From NCBI RefSeq assembly GCF_029962835.1, contig NC_080582.1:15632032-15696031 (forward strand): a DNA stretch of 64,000 nucleotides, given 5' to 3'. This document shows positions 10,163-23,329 of the stretch, one piece after another. This DNA comes from Magnolia sinica (taxonomy: Eukaryota; Streptophyta; Magnoliopsida; Magnoliales; Magnoliaceae). Made by a program: the position numbers and the translations under genes. Within the stretch, counting starts at the first letter, position 1. Every line of letters begins with the position of its first letter. A model generated the notes under the pieces. It saw only the letters and a list, made by a program, of their open reading frames with translations. It did not search any database and had not been told where the DNA came from.

Positions 10163-13100
10163 AAGCTCACTTGATCTCATCGAGATAAATCCATTTTTTT
10201 GGCCTTTGATCACTGGACAATTTTTTGGTCCAAATCGATCCGATCAAAGATGGCTTCGATTCCATTGATGGGTTGTCAATGGAATCGATCTGATCAAGGA
10301 TTTAGGTTGGTAATCGAGGATTAAGGTTTTGAAAAACATGTTTAAGGCTTTTGTGAGTAAAGAAAAATCAAAGGTAGGGTTTTTTCTATAGTTTTTGAGG
10401 TTTATTCGCAGATAGATAATGTCTTTCATCTCTTATAACATTGATTATCATAGTAGATTCGTTGTCGCTTTGTGTTGTGGCTTTTTCCCGTAAGGGTTTT
10501 TTCATGTGAAACCTTGTGTTCTTTGTGTACTTTATTTATTTGATCTCTTATTGTTTGATTCAAACTCGGGGTTGCTTCCATGGATCTCCTGAAAAAGTGG
10601 TATCATAGATAACATTGGGGTTTTAAGGGGTGTTGTTTTTTTTTTTTTTTTTTTTTTTTTTTCAATATGAAAATATGACTTTTGAGGGATTTAATATTAA
10701 GTATAAAATGGAGAAGTTCACCGGAAGAAATAAGTTTGAACTATTGAAGGTTAAGATGAGAGGCATCCTAATTCAATAAGAATTGCAACACACTCTCCTT
10801 GACAAGGCAAAACATCCTGCATTTATGATTGATGAAGAGTGGGATTAACTAAATGAGAGGGTTACAACCTCGATATAATTGTACTTAGTGGACAATGTCC
10901 TGGATCAAAAGACCATCGTAGGGGAATGGACAAAACTAGATAGTTTGTATATGAAGAAATTCCTAGGTAGCAGTCTATATATATATATATTCTTTTTGGA
11001 AAGTGGACTCTTGCCACGGAAGTTTCATTAAACATGAACATTTACAAACATTCAGGTGGGATCCAACAAAAAGGCTCCAGACCGCACTTATCATAAGCCA
11101 CAAGCTATATTATTTTGGGCCTTATAGCTTGAGGATGGAACTAAGAAAATTAAAAGGAAATTCTATAATCTTAAGATGACAGAGGGGCCTGACATTAATG
11201 AACACGGACACTTTTAACAAATTTTTATATAAACTAACAAATGTGGATGTTAAGATCGAAGAGAAATATCTTGCCTAGAATATTTTAAATTCACTTCCGC
11301 TATATTTCGCGCAAAAAATATGGGAGACACACTGATCCACAGTATGGATACCATCGATGTAGGGACTATCATCTTAACCTTTCATGAGAAGCAGTTAAGA
11401 TAGAAGGACAACAATAGAGGTACCTCTATGGATGCATTGGTTATTGGGAGAATGAATACTAAAAGGGAGAAGTGTAATTCTCAATCGCGATCCAAATTGA
11501 AAGGGAAGGATAAAAAGAAGTACTGGAATTGTGTAATGACATGGCATATGAAGAAGGACTATGGGAACCCTAAAGCTCAAAAGGAAAAAATAAATAAATT
11601 AGAGAATGTGCCAAAAGAGGCCAACACAATGCAATCATGCGAGGAGGTGGATGGAGGTGATATCTTGATCACATCCAAATTTGGTTAGCTTAGTAATGAC
11701 TGGATTTTGGATTCAATGGCCTCATACCACACGACTTGTCACACGGATTGGTTCACCACATACAACGAGTACAATTGTGGGCATGTTTTTATGAGAAATG
11801 ATAATGTTTGTAAAGTTATTGGAATCAGTTCAATGCGCATGAGAATGTTCGATGGGGTGGACCATATTCTAAAAGATGTTCGACACGTTCTTGAGCTTCC
11901 AGTGGGGCGTAAAGCGATCGGTTATAAGCAGATTTACAACAAGAAGTGGGATAGATATAAGGCCATTTTGGTTGCGAAAGGGTATACGCAAAAGGAGAAT
12001 GTCACCTTTAGTGAGATTTTCACACCTGTAGTCAAGCAGGTGTCTATCATATTTGTATTGGAGATAGTTGTCCAATACAACCTGGAATAAGAATAGATGG
12101 ATGTGAGAACTACTTTCCTACATGGGGAGTTGGAGAAACACATTTACATGAAGCAACTAGAAGGGTTCAAAGTGAAGGGGATAAGAATAAATTTTGTAGG
12201 TTGAGAAGGTTTTTATATGGTCTGAAATAGTCACCTAGGCAGTGGTATAAAAGATTTGTTACTTTCATGATAAGTTATTGATTTACCAAAAGTGAATATG
12301 ATCATTGCATCTATTACAAGACATTAAATGATGGAAAGTTCATCGTATGAGTATTGTACGTAGATGACATGCTCATTGCTAGCCATAACATATCTGATAT
12401 CGAAATGTTGAAGACTTAGTTGTCAAAGATATCTGATATGAAAGATTTGGGGGCTGCAAAGAAGATTCTCGGCATATATATTTATATAGACAGACAAAGG
12501 AGCAGGCTACAGTTATCACAGGTATAATACCTTGAGAATGTATTTATTAAGTTCGGTATGGACATGGTGAAACCAATTAGCACACCCTATGCTGTCACTT
12601 TAAGAGTTCTCATGAACAATGTCCTACTACAGATGAAAAAAATTCGGTGATATCTCGTGTGCCCTATTTGAGCATTGTTGGTAGTCTGATATATGCCATG
12701 GTCTCTACGAGACGTGATATTTCATATGTAGTAGGTGTTGTGAGCAGATACATGTCTAACCCCAGTAAACAATACTTGGAGGTAGTTAAATGGTTACTTA
12801 AGTATTACAGTAGACTACGTCTTGACATTTGAAAAGTCTGAGGATAAGTTGGTAGGCTATATACGAGGATGCCGATTATACAAGTAATGTTGATAACAAG
12901 AGATCAACTTCCATCTACTCGTTTGTACTAGCAGGAGTGGATCGATCAATTGAATGTTGAAACTTCAGTCTATGATAACTCTTTCCATAAAAGTATAGTA
13001 TATGACGGTGATGGAAGCTTTCTAAGAAGGTGTTTGCTAGAGAGGGATGATAAATCAGTTTGGGCTTCAGAAGATATCTGTGCCAATAAATTGTGACTAC

Positions 13101-13993
13101 GAAAGCATGATCAATTTGGTGAAGAACTCGATTTACCATCCTCGTACTAAATATATTGATGTTTATCATTATTTTATACGACATGTGGTTAAGGAAGGTG
13201 AAGTGACTCTTAAAAAGATCCACACAAGCTCGAATCCAGCGGACATGCATACAAAGGTGGTTCCCACAAAGAAGTTCAAGTTCTATGCGACTTCTCTCAG
13301 TTTCGCGAAGACTTGACGAAGACAGAGTGTGCATGGGAAGCAACGACAATATTGGAATTATGACGGAGGCAACTAGAGATACAGCTTGAAGCTGTAGTTT
13401 GTCATTATTGAAGACATGATGGAGATTGTTATTAGATGTCTTCAATCTATCTGTAACTGGGTTTGTCGATGACATCGACAGACCACTAGATCTCATCGAG
13501 AATTTGTCGATCCCTTTAAGAAAATTTCATTTTTTGACCTTTGCTCGCTAGACAGTTTTTGGGTCCAAATCGATCTGATCGAAAATGGCTTCAATCCCAT
13601 CAATGAGTCATCGATGACACTCGATTTGATCGAAGCTCCCATTAACCGACTTGCACAATTTTGTGGAATTGCATGTTTTGTTTCCTAATTCGATTTTAAT
13701 CCTATTTAAGGATTTGTAATCGAGGATTAGGGTTTTGAAAAACCTGTTTAAAGCTTTTGTGAGCAAAGAGAAATCTATGCTAGGATTTTTTTTTGTAAGG
13801 TTTTCGAGGTTTATTCTCACATTGGTAGGCTCTTTCATCCTTTGTAACATTGATTATCATGGTGGATTCTTTATCACTCTGTGCCGTTGTTTTTTCTCAT
13901 GACAATTTTTTCACGCAAAACTTTGTATTATCGGTGTGCTTGGTTGATTTAACCTCTTATTATTTGATTCTAACTCAGGGTTGCTTCCATGCA
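10163..13993 (+). mobile_element. Fossil Ty1/copia LTR retrotransposon
   Basis: Fossil LTR element. The 5' LTR spans about 10163-10590 and the 3' LTR about 13437-13993. They share ATCGAGGATTAGGGTTTTG-like and GGGTTGCTTCCATG blocks. A primer-binding-like TGGTATCA follows the 5' LTR. Parts in order are a gag-like region with a zinc-knuckle trace, a protease-like region, and reverse transcriptase/RNase H of copia type (RYKAILVAKGYTQKE near 11960; SNPADMHTKV near 13240). It is broken at many points. By eye the LTRs differ by roughly one base in ten over an aligned stretch and also differ in length, so it is old. Confidence 0.85.
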
Positions 13994-14059
13994 TTCCCCC
14001 AGCATGCACAAGACAATTATAATTCTCGGATGCATCCACCGGAGTCGATAGAGCTTTAA

Positions 14060-14440
14060 TCTTATTGTTGTTTACACCCACAATAGAATGAAAAGAGGCC
14101 AAGTTCACTATTGGTTTCCAAGCTTGATTGGTAGGTGTGGGGCCGTGGCTAGTCTATCTAAGCCATTGATATGACGTTCCCAATCATGTATGGACCATTC
14201 CCAGTATATCTTCTCAATTGGTCAACTCTAATCTTCTCTCTGTTAGCATGCAAATACATGGTTAAAAGAAATGAACAAACAAACCACATTCACTGGAGGA
14301 AACGCGAAAGATTTGATGGCAAGGATCTTCCACTTTGAGAGTTTTTGAGGGAATTTTCCTTCCATGATAAGGGCCAACAGATCAATGGCTTGGATAGATC
14401 AACTATGAATCCCACGTCTATAAACTAATTCCTAACCGGG
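14060..14440 (-). repeat. Dispersed repeat R1, reverse copy, left part
   Basis: Reverse complement of 45600-45860, sharing GAATGAAAAGAGGCCAAGTTC, CCAAGCCATTGAT-like and CCACACTCACTGGAGGAAA-like blocks. Together with 9140-9690 it forms one R1 copy split by the foldback MITE and the copia fossil. Confidence 0.65.
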
Positions 14441-15590
14441 AACTCAGGCCTCAATTAAAACACACTCTGGCTTCTTCTACGGTTAAGAGTGCCAAAATTG
14501 CTTTTGATTGTGAAAAAGAATCCTCTCTTCCATAAGACGTCTCTTTCTCTCTCATGGAAGGAAGCATCTACCTTTCTATTTTCCTTTCCCTTTCATGCAA
14601 GAAGGAAGCATCCACTTCTTCATTGCCTTCACATCTATCTCTGGGTAGCATATATAAACATATGCAGTATGAAGCTTTCGGGCTTAATGCAGCACTTAAT
14701 GCCTCGTTAATTTTAATTGAGTTGCTACTGGAAAGTCACCAAGGAGCCAAATTTCAGGTATGTACATCTATTGAAAAATTCCTCTTTTCTCATATTAAGA
14801 GATTTTTTTCACCATGCATTCTCATAAAGTGTGCGAGTGAGATGATCTAGTTGTGTAGGGTTGAGGTGAGCTCCGGAGCCCAACCGGTTAATTATCAGAA
14901 ATGATTATTTACAAGCACCCGCACCACTCCTTATGGTATAGGATATTTTTAGCCATTGAATGCATTAAATTTATTTTATTTTTCCATCACAGCCATTCAA
15001 CGCATCCAATGACTGAAAACGCCCTGTACGACGAGGTGTGGTGCAGCCCCCTGCCTGCAGATAAACAGTTCCCTTGGATAAGTGGGTCTGAGTTTCAACC
15101 TCGGACCCAATCCACCAGCGTATGGGTTGGATCTGGATCGGTTCCAAGTCCAAATAAGGTGGGTGTGTACAATTTTTAGTATGGTTAAAATTTAGATAAT
15201 TTTATTAAATTGAGATATTTTCTTTTTCTTAAGAAGTGAATCCGTTAAGATCTTTACCAATCCCTACGTATCTCCTATCTTTTATGTGTTAATAAAATAA
15301 AGAGATTTTTATAAAATAAAACCTTGTTAATATAATATTTTTACATCCCTATACCTTTTGAAATTAAGTTTTCATAGAGCCATTTCATTATTTGAGTTAT
15401 TTGTGAAACAGGTACCTTCCCTTAATTTTCTCTAACTTCACTTTCAAGTATGATTTTTTCTAAAATAACGAAAATGCATGTGAATATAATTAATTCGGTT
15501 TTATTATAAAAGAAAATTCCTAAGAGATGAAAAAAAACAAAAAAAAAACAGAGCTTTCTCTTGACCCCATTCAATGGTTGTAACAATGTG
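14441..15590. other. No recognised feature
   Basis: Moderately AT-rich sequence. The short open frames have no family resemblance. I see no gene and no clear repeat. Confidence 0.4.
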
Positions 15591-16045
15591 GCTGCTGGTG
15601 GACCCACTATGATGTATTTGTTTTATCCACACCGTCCATCCAATTCTCCATGCCATATTAGGTCGCCCAAAAATCAAAATTCAGGTAGATCCAAATATCA
15701 GGTGGAGCACGCCATAGGAAACAATGGTGATTAAACCCCACCATTAACAACTTTCTAGGGCCCATTGTAATGCCCGCTATAATGTTTATTTTCCATTCAA
15801 CCTGTTGATTCAGTCACACAGACCTGGATGGAGGGAAGAAACAAATATCAGCTTGATCCAAAACTTTTGTAGCACACAAAAAGTTTTTAATGGTGGGTGT
15901 TCATAACCACTCTTTCTAATTGTATGGTGCACTTAAGATGTGGATCTGCCATATTTTAGGGCTTATGCCCTAAAATAATCTAGCAAAATAGATGAACGGT
16001 GTGGATTAAACACATACATCACGGTGGGCCCCACAAAGCTTAGTG
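15590..16045. mobile_element. Foldback MITE, well preserved
   Basis: Left arm TGGACCCACTATGATGTATT with CACACCGTCCATCCA and right arm AACGGTGTGGATTAAACACA with ACATCACGGTGGGCCCCAC pair as inverted repeats about 430 bp apart. No coding content. Confidence 0.65.
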
Positions 16046-18600
16046 AGGTCAACACACCTAGGAGACAGGCGGTCTCTAGCACACCACAATATCCATTTCC
16101 CCAATTTACTCTTTCCTTGCTAGATTGCCCGCTCCTTGACAAAATTTATAACATTTGAAACTTCTCTATCCCCACCATGATTTATGTGTTAGGTCTGCAG
16201 CATCCAACAATTTTACTAGAATGATCTCAAAATTAGGCATATACAAAGCTCAAGTAGGCCACAAGACAGAAAGCAGCGGGGATTGAACAGGTACCGTTGA
16301 AACATTCTTATGGTCCTTAGTAAGGTTTACTTGCCATCTAACTTGTGGGTGAGGTTACCTAATAAAGGGAAAACACAAATATAAACTTGATCCTAAAGCC
16401 TTTGGTGGCCCCAAAAAGTTTTCAACCCTGTTTTTAGATCTGACACATACATCATAATGGGCTAATGGAAGTTTTATATATCTACTCGGTTTGCTTCTCT
16501 CCTTGAAATGTACATCAAAAGTTACAGAATTTCTTATGTGTACCCCATTATGATGTATTTCTTAAATCCACACTGATATAGCATTTTTTTTTTTCAAATT
16601 ATTCTGAAATATGAGCCTAAAAACAAGGCAAATCCATAGCTCAAAGGGCCCACACCATAAGAAGCAATATGAATTGGATGTTTACTATTGAAAACTTCTC
16701 GAGGCCACGAAAGGCTCTGATCGAGCTGATATTTGTTTTTTAATTTCATCTGGTCGGTGTGACCTTATAAATAGGTTAGATGGCAAATAAACATCTTGTT
16801 TAGCCCTAGGAAGGTTTCAACTTAGTTCAACCTCCACTGCTTCTAGTGCAGTCCAATTGAACTTTTGGATGCAGTCTGATTGAACTTTGGATGCGTCTCA
16901 TTTTTGGGCTTATGTCCTATAATGATCTGAAAAATTGATGGACAGTGTGAATCTAAAACATAAATCATGGTGTGGCCGTAAAGAATTTGATATGTTAAAA
17001 GTTGTATTGGACACAATCTACACGAATGGGGAAAATCGCCGTCTTTTGTGAGGTAGAACCAGGAATGGATTATTGTGGGGCTCAGTTGATATTTGTATTT
17101 TGCATCCATGTTGTCCATCCATTTTTTTAGATCATTTTAGGGAATGGGGAGCAGATTCAATTATCAGTAGAAACAGTGTCGATTGAATGCCCTACCTTAA
17201 AAAATTAATTTGGGCGCAACTAAATGCTTCATGTACCATTTATTTGACATCTATTCTATTGACAAGGTCACATAAGCCTGGACAAAGGAAACTAATAAAT
17301 TTCATCTTGATCCAAAACTTTTGTAACCCATTAATGGTCAATCACCACTGTTTCCTATGATATGGTTCACTTGATAATTGGTGGATCTGTTTCATTTTTT
17401 GGGAGAATAATGCTCTAAAATGATCTGCTAAATGATGGATAGAGTTGATGTAGAATACATATATTAAGGTGGGCTCCATTGTCTTGGGTGAGCCTAAGGT
17501 CTCAACTAATCCACTCCCCTATTGTCATCGGCACTTGTGTGTACCAATGAGAAGCTTCGTGGTGGGTGGGATCCCTGACTATGGGGCCACCTTGATGCAT
17601 GTTCCTTAAATCCCTGGCCGTCCAATCACCTTGACAGCTCATTTTAGGGCACAATCCGAAAATTGAAGCATATCCAAAACAATCAGTTGGACCATACCAT
17701 AGGAAACAGTGGTGATTGGCTGTTAAAAACTATTAGTGGGCACAAAAGTCTTTAAAGTCTTTGATGAAGTTGATATTTGTATGCCCTTCATCTAGGTCCT
17801 GATAACTTTATATAAAGGTTGGATGGCAAATAAATGGACATGGATTAAGACCAGGTCGTATCTTTAAGCGTCCAATCAAATCTATGTGAGAGCCCATCCT
17901 GATTAATTATCTATTTATCGATGCTGTCCATCCATTTTCTAAGATCATATCAAGGTATGAGGTAGATCTAATGTTCTACTGGACCACACCAAATGGTAAG
18001 CTGGACACAGATTTCGTCCGACTCTAGTCAAACTTTTAAGCTTTCGACCAGCTCTGTTTGGGCCCACCGTGATGTATCCATTTATCCACACCCTCCATCA
18101 CTTTTCTAAGATGATACCTTGAGGCATGGGCTTAAAAATGAGGTAGATCCAACGCTCTAGTGGACCGCACCAGAGATGACTCTTACATTTAATGCAACTT
18201 GTCGTTAGTGGCTTTTGTGCATTTAATGCGACCCAAGTTTAAACATGATCTTAGAAAAGAAATGGATGGCGTAGATAAGCATAAATTCATGGTGGCCCCA
18301 CGTAGCTCTGGTCAGACGCTTAAATGTCCGATCAGACTCAAATAAGCATTTCGGTAGCCACCAAGATGTTTTTAATGGCGGAGATTCAATCAACATTGTT
18401 TCTGTAATGTGATACAACTAATATTTGAATCTGTTTCAATTTTGGAATAATGCACTAAAATAAGCTTTCAAAAAGAATTGACGGTGTGGATGTAAGTTGC
18501 TAAAATCAAGGTAGGCCCCACAATCAGGGATCCCACCTGATCCCCGGAACCACCGAGGCGGAGCCCGCGTTCTACGCCACGGTCCGTAATAAAGTAGTGG
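16046..18600. repeat. Field of partial and nested foldback MITEs
   Basis: Successive arms of the same family occur around 16160-16470, 16540-16980, 17070-17490, 17575-17840, 17890-18000 and 18050-18310, in both orientations and often truncated by one another. Recurring blocks are CAAAACTTTTGTGGCC-like, TGATTGAATGTC-like and GGTTTCAACGG-like. There is no gene. Confidence 0.6.
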
Positions 18601-18611
18601 CTGGTGGAAGC

Positions 18612-19115
18612 GGATTTCCTGCGCTCGAAACCAAAGTGGAGCCCACCCTGATGTTTGTGAGAAATCTATCCCATTCATCCGTTTTGTGAGATTAATTTAA
18701 GGCTTGAGACAAAAAAGTGATCAGGATCCATGACTCAAGTGGACCGCATTGAAGGAAAAGGTGGGTAGGAAAATTTCAACCGTTGAAACTTCCCTGGGGC
18801 TGACAATTATGTTTACATGCCATCCATACCGTTCGTAACGTCATTCCTACTGGGATGAACTGAAAACACAAATATTATCCTGATTCAACAATTCCGTAGC
18901 CTCATAAATATTTCAACTGCAGGCGTTCAATCCTCACGTTTTCAGCACATTTGAGTCTTAGATCCAGTTCATTTTTGGTTTCATGCCCTGAAATGAGCTC
19001 AAAAAGCGGATGGGCGGGGTTGATTTCTCAAAAACATCACGGTGGGCCCCACCTAAGTTTCGAGCGCAGGAACTTCCTGCAAAAGGATTTCGCAGGAAAT
19101 TCGCGTCCGTGGCTG
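18612..19115. mobile_element. Foldback MITE, GGATTTCCTGC subfamily, with long arms
   Basis: Left arm GGATTTCCTGCGCTCGAAAC and right arm GTTTCGAGCGCAGGAACTTCC are close inverted repeats, followed inward by GTGGAGCCCACCCTGATG and CACGGTGGGCCCCACC. This is one of the clearest members of the subfamily in the window. Confidence 0.7.
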
Positions 19116-19159
19116 GTGTAATACACCCCACCGACCTGGCCTTGTGTGTTGACATCAGC

Positions 19160-19545
19160 AAACTTTGTGTGGAGTCCCATCATGAGGCATGTGTTATATC
19201 CAAATTATCCATCTATTTATTGAGCTGGTAGGAAGTCTTGAGTCAAAAATATAAAACATATCCAAAGATTAAGTGAACCACATTGCAAACAAAATGCCAT
19301 GGGGGATTGAACGTCTACCATTGAAACCTTTCTGGGTCGCATAAGTTTTGGATGAATATGATATTTGCTTTTCCTCATCATCAGGTCAGTGTGACCTTAT
19401 GAAAAGATTTGATAGAAAATAAATGTTACGATGGGCCCTACGAATATTTTGGGGTAAAAATCATTTTTGAGCTCATAATCTAAAATTATCTAGCAAAATA
19501 CATGAACAGTGTGGATATAACAAATACATCAGGCCCACGAAACTT
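19160..19545. repeat. Foldback MITE, eroded
   Basis: Begins TGTGGAGTCCCATCATGAGG and ends ACAAATACATCAGGCCCACG. The arms pair poorly. Confidence 0.5.
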
Positions 19546-19780
19546 TTAATATCCTTTTAACCGTTCGTATAACCTGAGTTTGAAGATCGTCGGTGCTCAT
19601 CTCGTCACGACATATACCCACACCAGCCAATCCATTTCCACAAATCAATGGTATATGCTAGGTTGGTTGTGGGTCAAGTTAAAATGACTTGAGCACAAAC
19701 ACAGCTTGGAAAAGTGTACGTTTCCATTATAGACCGGACGGACTACCCACGTTATTTTACGCGACCCGAAAAAAACCTTA

Positions 19781-20181
19781 TGGCATGTTTGGACGGGCCC
19801 ATCCCATAGGATTATATTGTATTAGGGTGGATGGCAGGTGATGATGACTCAGTGGATTGCTGGGGATAGCTATATCCAGGGAATCTATCACTGAGTATGT
19901 TTGGCCCGCCTGGCCAATCCCGGGATTATGCCTGGCCAATCCTTTCCAATCCGTCCACCCAAACATGTTTCAGTCAAAATAGATGGGATTAGGAGGGATT
20001 AGATGGATTTCAAGGTAATGATGGTGATGTCAGTGGATTGCTGGCAATCCCATGGGATTGCCCCAATTCAGGCAAAAGTTCAACGTGCCTGTTTGGCATG
20101 CCCGGCCAAGCTTGGGATTGCTCCTTCCAATCCCTTTCAATACAATCTAATACCATCCAGTCTGCCCGGCCAAACAAGCGG
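19781..20181. mobile_element. Tourist-like MITE, diverged copy
   Basis: Ends TGGCATGTTTGGACGGGC and GCCCGGCCAAACAAGCGG are inverted counterparts. The interior GGGATTGG and CAATCCCATGG motifs match the element at 3383-3785. It lies about 215 bp upstream of the NLR1 start codon, where it could affect the promoter. Confidence 0.65.
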
Positions 20182-20395
20182 TATTTTCATAAAAAAAACA
20201 CTAACGTCCGTGACTTAAAAATCGCTTTTGGTCAGGTAAGTTTCCAGGGGAGGAAAAAAAAGGGCATTGTACGGACTCGTCTGCAATGCTAATTTTTTCC
20301 TTGGAAAATTGATGAGGGTGTGTTGCCCGGTTCATTGCCACCGTTACTTACGAGACAAGGAATTCGAATTTTGCAGGAGAGAACCAGCGTAGACA

Positions 20396-23175
20396 ATGGC
20401 AGCTTCTTGGGATGATGATGATCGACGGTGCAAAGGAGGAAGAGGAGAGATTGTGAGCCCTTTGTCACAACGCATGAGGCAACAAATATGGGATTGCTTG
20501 AGAGATGACAAGATTTCGGTATTCTCAGTATGGGGGTGGCAGGGGGTAGGGAAGTCACGGATTGTGAGACAGGTGGTCGCGGAAATGGAGGAATCTGGAG
20601 AATCTAGCCGACTGTTTGATGTGATCATACGAGTAAAAGCACCAGGGATCGAGAGTCTTGGAGAAAAGATGCTGGAGAAATTCAGAGAAGAATTCGACCA
20701 TTTGCAGGACCAGATTACAAGATACGGCAGATTAATATTTAAGCTTGAAATTGAGCTTTATAAGAAGATACGGGTTTTAAAGATGTTGGATGCAAAGGGG
20801 AGAAGGAATCGATTAATGGAGGTACAGATGGAAATCAAGGAGGCATTGGATATCCCAGAGTCCATACAATTCTCTACAGCTGCTAAGCGTATCAAGGATA
20901 AGTTAAGCGGCCAAAGGTTCCTCCTCATCTTTGAAGATGTTTGGGAAAGCTTTGACTTGCAAGAGATGGGAGTTCCAATCACAGCCCCTACCACCACCAT
21001 TGGCAGCAAAGTCGTCATCACCACTCAATCCCATGAAGTTTGTTCCAAAATGGGAGCCCAATTAAAAATCATGTTGGAGGAGTGGTCTAAAGAAGATGCC
21101 TGGGATTTTTTACAGGAAGAGACAGCTGACGTAGCTGCCCGCATTGGTTTCTCAACTGGAGACATGGTCTTGAATTGCTTTTCTTACGTCTCCTTGTTCT
21201 GTCGAAATGGATGCTCAATCGATCGAGATTTCTTGATAGAAGAGTATTGGAGGTCAGAGGGTTTTTTAGATGGGTCCTTCAATGAAGAGGAGAATAAAGA
21301 AGCAGCTTTCAAGAAAATGGGGAATCTACTGCTCAAAGAGCTGGCAGAGAGATGCATGGTGTTATTGTCCCTGGCGTCATCAAACCCAAATTACCTAACT
21401 CTCTTTCTAGAGCAGTCTTCAGAAAATTTAGCGCCTTGGGACTCTCATCCTAAGGAAGCGGAATTTAACGTCTGGCTACAAAAGCAGTTTACATTGGAGG
21501 AATCTTCAGGAGGACCATATCATGTGGATATGAATTCTCACGTGAGGCAAGTGATTGATTCTCAAAAGTTACTAGTGAAATACAACTTGGACAGGGAAGA
21601 ATCATGCCAATGGATCTCATTATCCCACAATCAGGTAGAAACACTCCAATTCAGCTCTCCCAATTGCCCTTTTATGTCGACGTTGTTGCTTAACGATAAC
21701 GATCGTTTGCAAGAAATCCTAGACAGTTTTTTCAAGAATATGACCAGACTCCGAGTTCTCGACCTTTCTTCTACAAGCATCACTTCCCTGCCATCGTCCA
21801 TGTCCTGTCTTCATGAATTACGGTTATTGAAGCTTCGAAGCTGCTGCAAGCTAGAGTCTCTTCCAGCCTCTTCTTAAAGGATATGCAGAAGCTCGAGATC
21901 CTCGATCTCCATCAAACTCCCCTGACAAAGATGGTGGAAGTATCCTTCCACAACATGCATAGCCTCCGAAGTCTCGATATCTCTGGTGCCTGCAACCTCA
22001 GTCGGCTCTCGCTCAAGGGTTGTCGCTCTCTATTGAGACTGGTCAGCCCAGATAAACTTTCAAAACTTGAGTCGCTTGATCTTTCAGGCACGAGAATTGA
22101 AGAGCTTCCACACGGAATTTTCAATATTACTAACATGCGGTGCTTGGACCTGTTGGGAATGGAGCATCTAAAGAGGGTTGACTGGAGAAAGGTTGATAGG
22201 CTTCCAGAAAAATTAAATTGGGATCGATGGGGCTTGGACTTGCTGCGTGAACAGCTCCAAGACAGCAGCATATATCGCATCTCGGTCAGTGATGCTAGTG
22301 TTTTTGAGACTTTGGACCAAAGCTCAAAACTATGGAAATCCTGCTTTCTAAAATTTTATTTCTTGGTCTGTCCCTGCGAGGGAGGGCCCAAGGATATATT
22401 TGCTTGTTTTAAAAGAAACCGATTTCTCTACCAACATATTTATATTTGATTTGAGCAGTCTTTGAGTTATGAAAGACGGTTGGAGGTTTGCGGTGGTAAG
22501 AATTCCCTATACGGTATTAGAGGATTGCTCTCGGTGATAGAATTCCTTCGTTTAAATGGCAATGTGTTCATTAAGGCATTGTCTAATCTAGGCATGAAGA
22601 TGGACCACCTTAAAGAATGTTGGATTGAGAAATGCCATCAGTTGGAGTATCTGTTCGTAGGAGGGACGTACGATGATGCGGCAATCTGTTTAGAAAATCT
22701 AAGGGTGTCGGATCTTGCCAAATTAAGGAAAGTGTGCCGAGGGGAGTTAGGAAGAGGGAGCTTCGCATGTTTAAAGAATATATATTTAGAATGTTGCCCG
22801 AAGCTCATCAACTTCTTCTCTTCTAGTATTCGGTTACAGAATCTTGAATTACTAGAAATAAAATTCTGTTGTAGACTGGAGAAGGTCTTTGAAGACGAAG
22901 GTGTGGCGGGGCAAAATGCATTTCCACAACTAGTCGATTTACGTCTTTGGGATCTACGCAAACTCAAAGGCATTTGCGGTGGGCACTTGCCGATGCTGAA
23001 GAAGTTGAAGATTCGAGAATGCCCTCTGCTGGAGAAGCTTCCTCTCCATAACACAAATGCTTCTACATCAGAAGTCGAGATCCAAGGTGAGCTGACATGG
23101 TGGGAAAGCATTAAATGGGAGGGCAACATCAAGCCAAGCAACATCCATTTCAAAGAATGGTGTCCATCAAGTTAG
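20396..23175 (+). pseudogene. NLR1: RPS2-like NB-LRR resistance gene, broken copy
   Basis: Intronless NB-LRR. Starts at ATGGCAGCTTCT with only about 45 residues before the Walker A motif GWQGVGKS. Then come RNBS-A (LFDVIIRVKAP), kinase-2 (FLLIFEDVWE), RNBS-B (GSKVVITTQS) and RNBS-D (CFSYVSLFC). There is no GLPL segment, and VDMNS stands where MHD is expected. Leucine-rich repeats follow to about residue 900. Two lesions break it: a 2-nt insertion in a TCT run just before 21877 (frame resumes at 21883), and a CGA-to-TGA nonsense codon ending the second segment at 22449. NLR proteins sense pathogen effectors and trigger cell death; this copy is unlikely to do so whole, although the first 493 codons (NB plus first LRRs) stay open and could yield a truncated protein. 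Its sister is NLR3: same start, same downstream minisatellite. Confidence 0.85.
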
Positions 23176-23329
23176 TGATTCTTCTCTGCTTAAACTATCT
23201 CTCTTTTATTTGGAACTTCATTTTTTGCATCATGCACTAATATGCGCTGCGCTTTCAATATGGATGGACGACGTGTATATAGTCACCTACATCACAGTCG
23301 GCGCTACACTCCAGGGTCTCACCACTCTG

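Noticed and set aside
9699-10169. CTGTGAAAGCT on both sides of a MITE as an 11-bp target duplication
   Set aside because: Other members of the subfamily carry the same motif within their own ends, so it is part of the element.
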